A DNA stretch of 8,658 nt from Candidatus Hodarchaeota archaeon (GTDB taxonomy: Archaea > Asgardarchaeota > Heimdallarchaeia > Hodarchaeales > Hodarchaeaceae). The notes beneath the pieces were generated by a model that saw only the letters and a list, made by a program, of their open reading frames with translations, was not told where the DNA came from and searched no databases. The translations under genes were made by a program, and so were the position numbers. Of this stretch, positions 6,916 through 8,658 are shown piece after piece. Numbering within the stretch: position 1 is the first letter of the stretch; every line of letters starts with the position of its first letter. The DNA lies in NCBI GenBank assembly GCA_016840285.1, contig JAEOSR010000039.1, positions 1 through 8,658 on the forward strand, written 5' to 3'.

Positions 6916-7076
6916 ACCCATTCCGCGACAAATAACAATGAATGAAACTCTGATAGAGTATTAGTGATCCACGATTTCGATTATAAAAAACATCTCTCGT
7001 AATCATAGGTTAGATTGTTTACCGAAGGAATGAATAATGATTCATGCATTCTCATACATTAAGGGGGTTTGAGTTA
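6916..7076 (+). promoter_or_regulatory. Upstream region of the 265-residue gene: TATA-like box and dyad
   Basis: TTATAAA at 6981-6987 is a good archaeal TATA match and predicts transcription start near 7010. Two small inverted repeats flank this area: ACTCT-gat-AGAGT at 6947-6959, and ATGAAT-aatg-ATTCAT at 7030-7045. The second would lie in the mRNA leader. It might be an operator or RNA hairpin, but the arms are short. No terminator for the preceding gene is evident. Confidence 0.35.
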
Positions 7077-7874
7077 ATGATAAGTAAGAAGCAGAAGATT
7101 CTCACACCAACTGACCGTCAAATAAAGTGGCTTCAAAGAGAAGCAGCACAACTAGTCACTTATTCGAAGAAGATTGATGAAAGCTTAGAAGCAGCTGCAG
7201 GAGTAATTAAGAATATCTGCTCCTTTATTTGTAAAATTATGGAACAGGGGGAGAGTTTTAGAGTAAACTTTGTCCGATTTCAAAATGTTTCAGTCGCTTC
7301 GGGAGACTCTGCCCAGAGTTTTCTCTTTCTTATCGATCAGCGTGGAGATTCATTCCCCCCTCCATTTCCAGCCCTCAATTGCGAGAAAGAGGGGTTCTTT
7401 AATGATGATCCCCAAGCACCTTATTTGTTTCCTCCAAAACGTACCCATATTGTCTGGTTTGCGGAAAACATTGCCCAAATTGTCCATAATCTCTCCGATA
7501 AAACTATGTATAAAAGTTGGGAGTGGGATAAGTTCGTGGGGAAATTTTTCGACAACTTACTTGCGCAAAATCCTATTATGAATCGAATACTAGATAATGC
7601 AAAAACATTATCAAGGAAACGATGGATTAAGAACGAGAATCTAATAAATTATATGAGGACCAACTGGGAGCATATAGACACGAATAACTTTCAAGAGTTT
7701 CATAATGAAGGTGTGACGGGACACATTCTACATAATGAGGGGACGTGGGCATTAGTCATAGAAATGCATGGGGGGGCTCCTGGAAGCGAGTATTGGCGTA
7801 TTACCAATAGGAAAGTCACTTTTGGAGCCAGTAAAGAAGAAATGGTTGATAAAATGTATGAAGTGTTCTTCTAA
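7077..7874 (+). CDS. Hypothetical protein, 265 residues
   Basis: I do not recognise this gene. The N-terminal part (about 10-58) is probably helical, with a heptad-like pattern and a short hydrophobic stretch around AAAGVIKNICSFICKIM that is too polar to be a clear membrane segment. The centre is rich in aromatics and Pro (DSFPPPFPALNCEKEGFF, then PYLFPPKRTHIVWFAEN). The C-terminus mixes strands and turns (TGHILHNEGTWALVIEMHGGAPGS, here split by family-free inference) and includes two nearby HNEG motifs at about 209-222. No signal peptide and no known catalytic signature were seen. An in-frame ATG at 7044 would add 11 residues. I prefer 7077 because AGGGGG (7062-7067) precedes it by 9 bases and 7044 lies within a hairpin. 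A run of seven G at 7770-7776 falls within the coding region. Confidence 0.8.
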   Translation: MISKKQKILTPTDRQIKWLQREAAQLVTYSKKIDESLEAAAGVIKNICSFICKIMEQGESFRVNFVRFQNVSVASGDSAQSFLFLIDQRGDSFPPPFPALNCEKEGFFNDDPQAPYLFPPKRTHIVWFAENIAQIVHNLSDKTMYKSWEWDKFVGKFFDNLLAQNPIMNRILDNAKTLSRKRWIKNENLINYMRTNWEHIDTNNFQEFHNEGVTGHILHNEGTWALVIEMHGGAPGSEYWRITNRKVTFGASKEEMVDKMYEVFF

Positions 7875-7899
7875 ACAATCAATAACCATCAGGTGCCGA

Positions 7900-7992
7900 A
7901 TGAATCAACAATTTCATCCTAAAACACGAGATCAGTCTTCTTATCAAGAACTTTGGAAAAGATATCTGAGTTACGCCATTGGTATTAACTAG
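7900..7992 (+). CDS. Possible 30-residue microprotein
   Basis: The frame runs from ATG at 7900 to TAG at 7990-7992 and begins MNQQFHPKTRDQ. It has a central helix-prone stretch, YQELWKRYLSYAIGI, amphipathic with two Tyr and a Trp. AGGTG at 7891-7895 is a good Shine-Dalgarno match, 4 bases before the ATG, better than that of most longer genes here. It starts 25 bases after the 265-residue gene on the same strand, so it could be translated from the same mRNA. There is no recognised family. Chance cannot be excluded at this length, and the composition is not strongly biased. Confidence 0.4.
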   Translation: MNQQFHPKTRDQSSYQELWKRYLSYAIGIN

Positions 7993-8071
7993 ATCCACTT
8001 AATAAGTTTTACAATTTTTAGTCTCGATACACAAATATAATTTCCCCTTGGTTTGATTTTAGTAAGATTAG

Positions 8072-8086
8072 TTCGCCAAGAGCGAA
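8072..8086 (+). repeat. Short hairpin before speA
   Basis: TTCGC, a five-base loop and GCGAA form a perfect 5-base-pair stem, followed by ATTT. It lies between the microprotein and the speA TATA box. It is too short and lacks a real T tract, so calling it a terminator would be a guess. Confidence 0.25.
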
Positions 8087-8125
8087 ATTTATGAAGGCCA
8101 TTAATATTATTTTAACTAGGTGTGA

Positions 8126-8132
8126 TTATAAA
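8126..8132 (+). promoter_or_regulatory. TATA box of speA
   Basis: TTATAAA is centred about 21 bases before the ATG at 8150. With the usual archaeal spacing of about 26 bases, transcription would start at or next to the start codon, predicting a leaderless or nearly leaderless mRNA. The lack of a ribosome binding site before 8150 agrees. Confidence 0.45.
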
Positions 8133-8149
8133 GAGTGGAAATATGAGCA

Positions 8150-8658
8150 ATGAAAAATGGACAATTTTCTTGGGCAATTGAAGACTCAAAGAGGGTTTAT
8201 GGGGTAGGAGACGATTTCAGGGAATATATTTTTCTTGATATTGATGAACGAGGATTATTATGTCTCAGAATAAATGAACAAACAATTCCAATTAAACAAA
8301 TTCTTCAAATTCTTCATACACAGTTAGCTCAACTAGGTATTTCAAACCTAGATCAAGCTCCATCAGTGACGTTGCGTTTTCCTCAGCTTGTTGAATATCA
8401 AATCAATAAAATTTTCAAATCTTTTGAAACAGCTATTAGAGATTTCAAATACGAAGGAACCTTTTCTGCTGTCTATCCAGTTAAAGTTAATCAACAAAAT
8501 CACGCAATCAAGGCTGTACTAGATAGTCAAGTTAGTAAATATGGTCTTGAAGCTGGTACAAAAGCTGAATTCCTAATAATTTTGCATGAGTTGAAAAACA
8601 AAAAAGATCATTTAATTATGCTTAATGGTGTTAAAGATGTTGATTATCTCAGACTGGC
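8150..8658 (+). CDS. speA: Biosynthetic arginine decarboxylase, SpeA type (5' part, runs off the window)
   Basis: PLP-dependent enzyme of the alanine-racemase/fold-III class that converts L-arginine to agmatine and CO2, the first step of agmatine-based polyamine synthesis. The first 169 codons are present; the bacterial family is usually about 630-660 residues, so roughly a quarter is seen. The N-terminus has the family pattern (WAIEDSKRVYGVG, then RFPQLVEYQINKIFKSFETAI). The PLP-binding lysine is Lys112 in the conserved motif YPVKVNQ (codon 8483-8485). It is followed by YGLEAGTKAEF and LNGVKDVDYLRL, which match the E. coli enzyme's GLEAGSKAEL and CNGYKDREYIRL segments as I recall them. The start is ATG 8150; an upstream ATG at 8143 is in another frame and soon stops. 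A TATA box just upstream suggests its own promoter. The ATG overlaps the stop of a 20-codon upstream frame (8091-8153). Confidence 0.93.
   Translation, partial: MKNGQFSWAIEDSKRVYGVGDDFREYIFLDIDERGLLCLRINEQTIPIKQILQILHTQLAQLGISNLDQAPSVTLRFPQLVEYQINKIFKSFETAIRDFKYEGTFSAVYPVKVNQQNHAIKAVLDSQVSKYGLEAGTKAEFLIILHELKNKKDHLIMLNGVKDVDYLRL

Noticed and set aside
7270..7581. Plus-strand open frame of 103 codons
   Set aside because: It sits entirely within the 265-residue gene in another frame and has no ribosome binding site.
7768..7899. Extension of the microprotein frame upstream to 7768
   Set aside because: This part overlaps the end of the 265-residue gene out of frame; the ribosome site points to the ATG at 7900 instead.
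1..8658. CRISPR arrays, tRNA or rRNA genes, insertion sequences
   Set aside because: No regularly spaced repeats, no cloverleaf-like segment, no transposase motif and no terminal inverted repeats were seen by eye.

Overview
This is an AT-rich window of densely packed protein genes. It most resembles archaeal DNA. Several genes have TATA-like boxes at a plausible distance from their starts, and several starts follow GGTGA/GTGAT-type Shine-Dalgarno sequences, which match the 3' end of archaeal 16S rRNA. The style of the giant permease and the clustering of uncharacterised soluble proteins would suit an Asgard-type archaeon. That placement is inference: the window holds no rRNA, tRNA or universal marker gene, and a bacterial origin is not excluded.

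Layout. Positions 1-191 are non-coding or relic sequence downstream of an operon. From 192 to 4558, on the minus strand, lies an ABC transporter operon of the MacB/LolCDE/FtsX class. Read in transcription order it is a 954-residue double FtsX-type permease, a canonical ATPase (LSGGE signature), then a second, divergent ATPase (LSRGE signature), with gaps of 12 and about 17 bases. A small unrecognised frame (4619-4822, minus) lies just upstream. A secreted-looking beta-rich fragment (4960-5403, minus) ends at a hairpin plus T-tract terminator (4891-4925) and starts head to head with the next gene.

From about 5423 everything is on the plus strand. There is a five-repeat TPR protein (5423-6019) and an unrecognised protein with an N-terminal helical hairpin and a strongly basic C-terminal tail (6082-6915). 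These are followed by another unrecognised 265-residue protein (7077-7874) and a possible 30-residue microprotein with a good ribosome binding site (7900-7992). The last gene is the 5' part of a SpeA-type, PLP-dependent arginine decarboxylase (8150 to the window edge), preceded by a clear TATA box.

How they may work together. The three ABC genes almost certainly form one complex. The likely model is a mechanotransmission-type transporter that uses ATP to move a large extracytoplasmic domain, acting on a lipid, lipoprotein or peptide substrate that cannot be named from sequence. The TPR, basic-tail and 265-residue genes share a strand and neighbourhood but have separate TATA-like boxes, so a common role is only a guess. 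SpeA would make agmatine from arginine for polyamine synthesis and looks independently transcribed.
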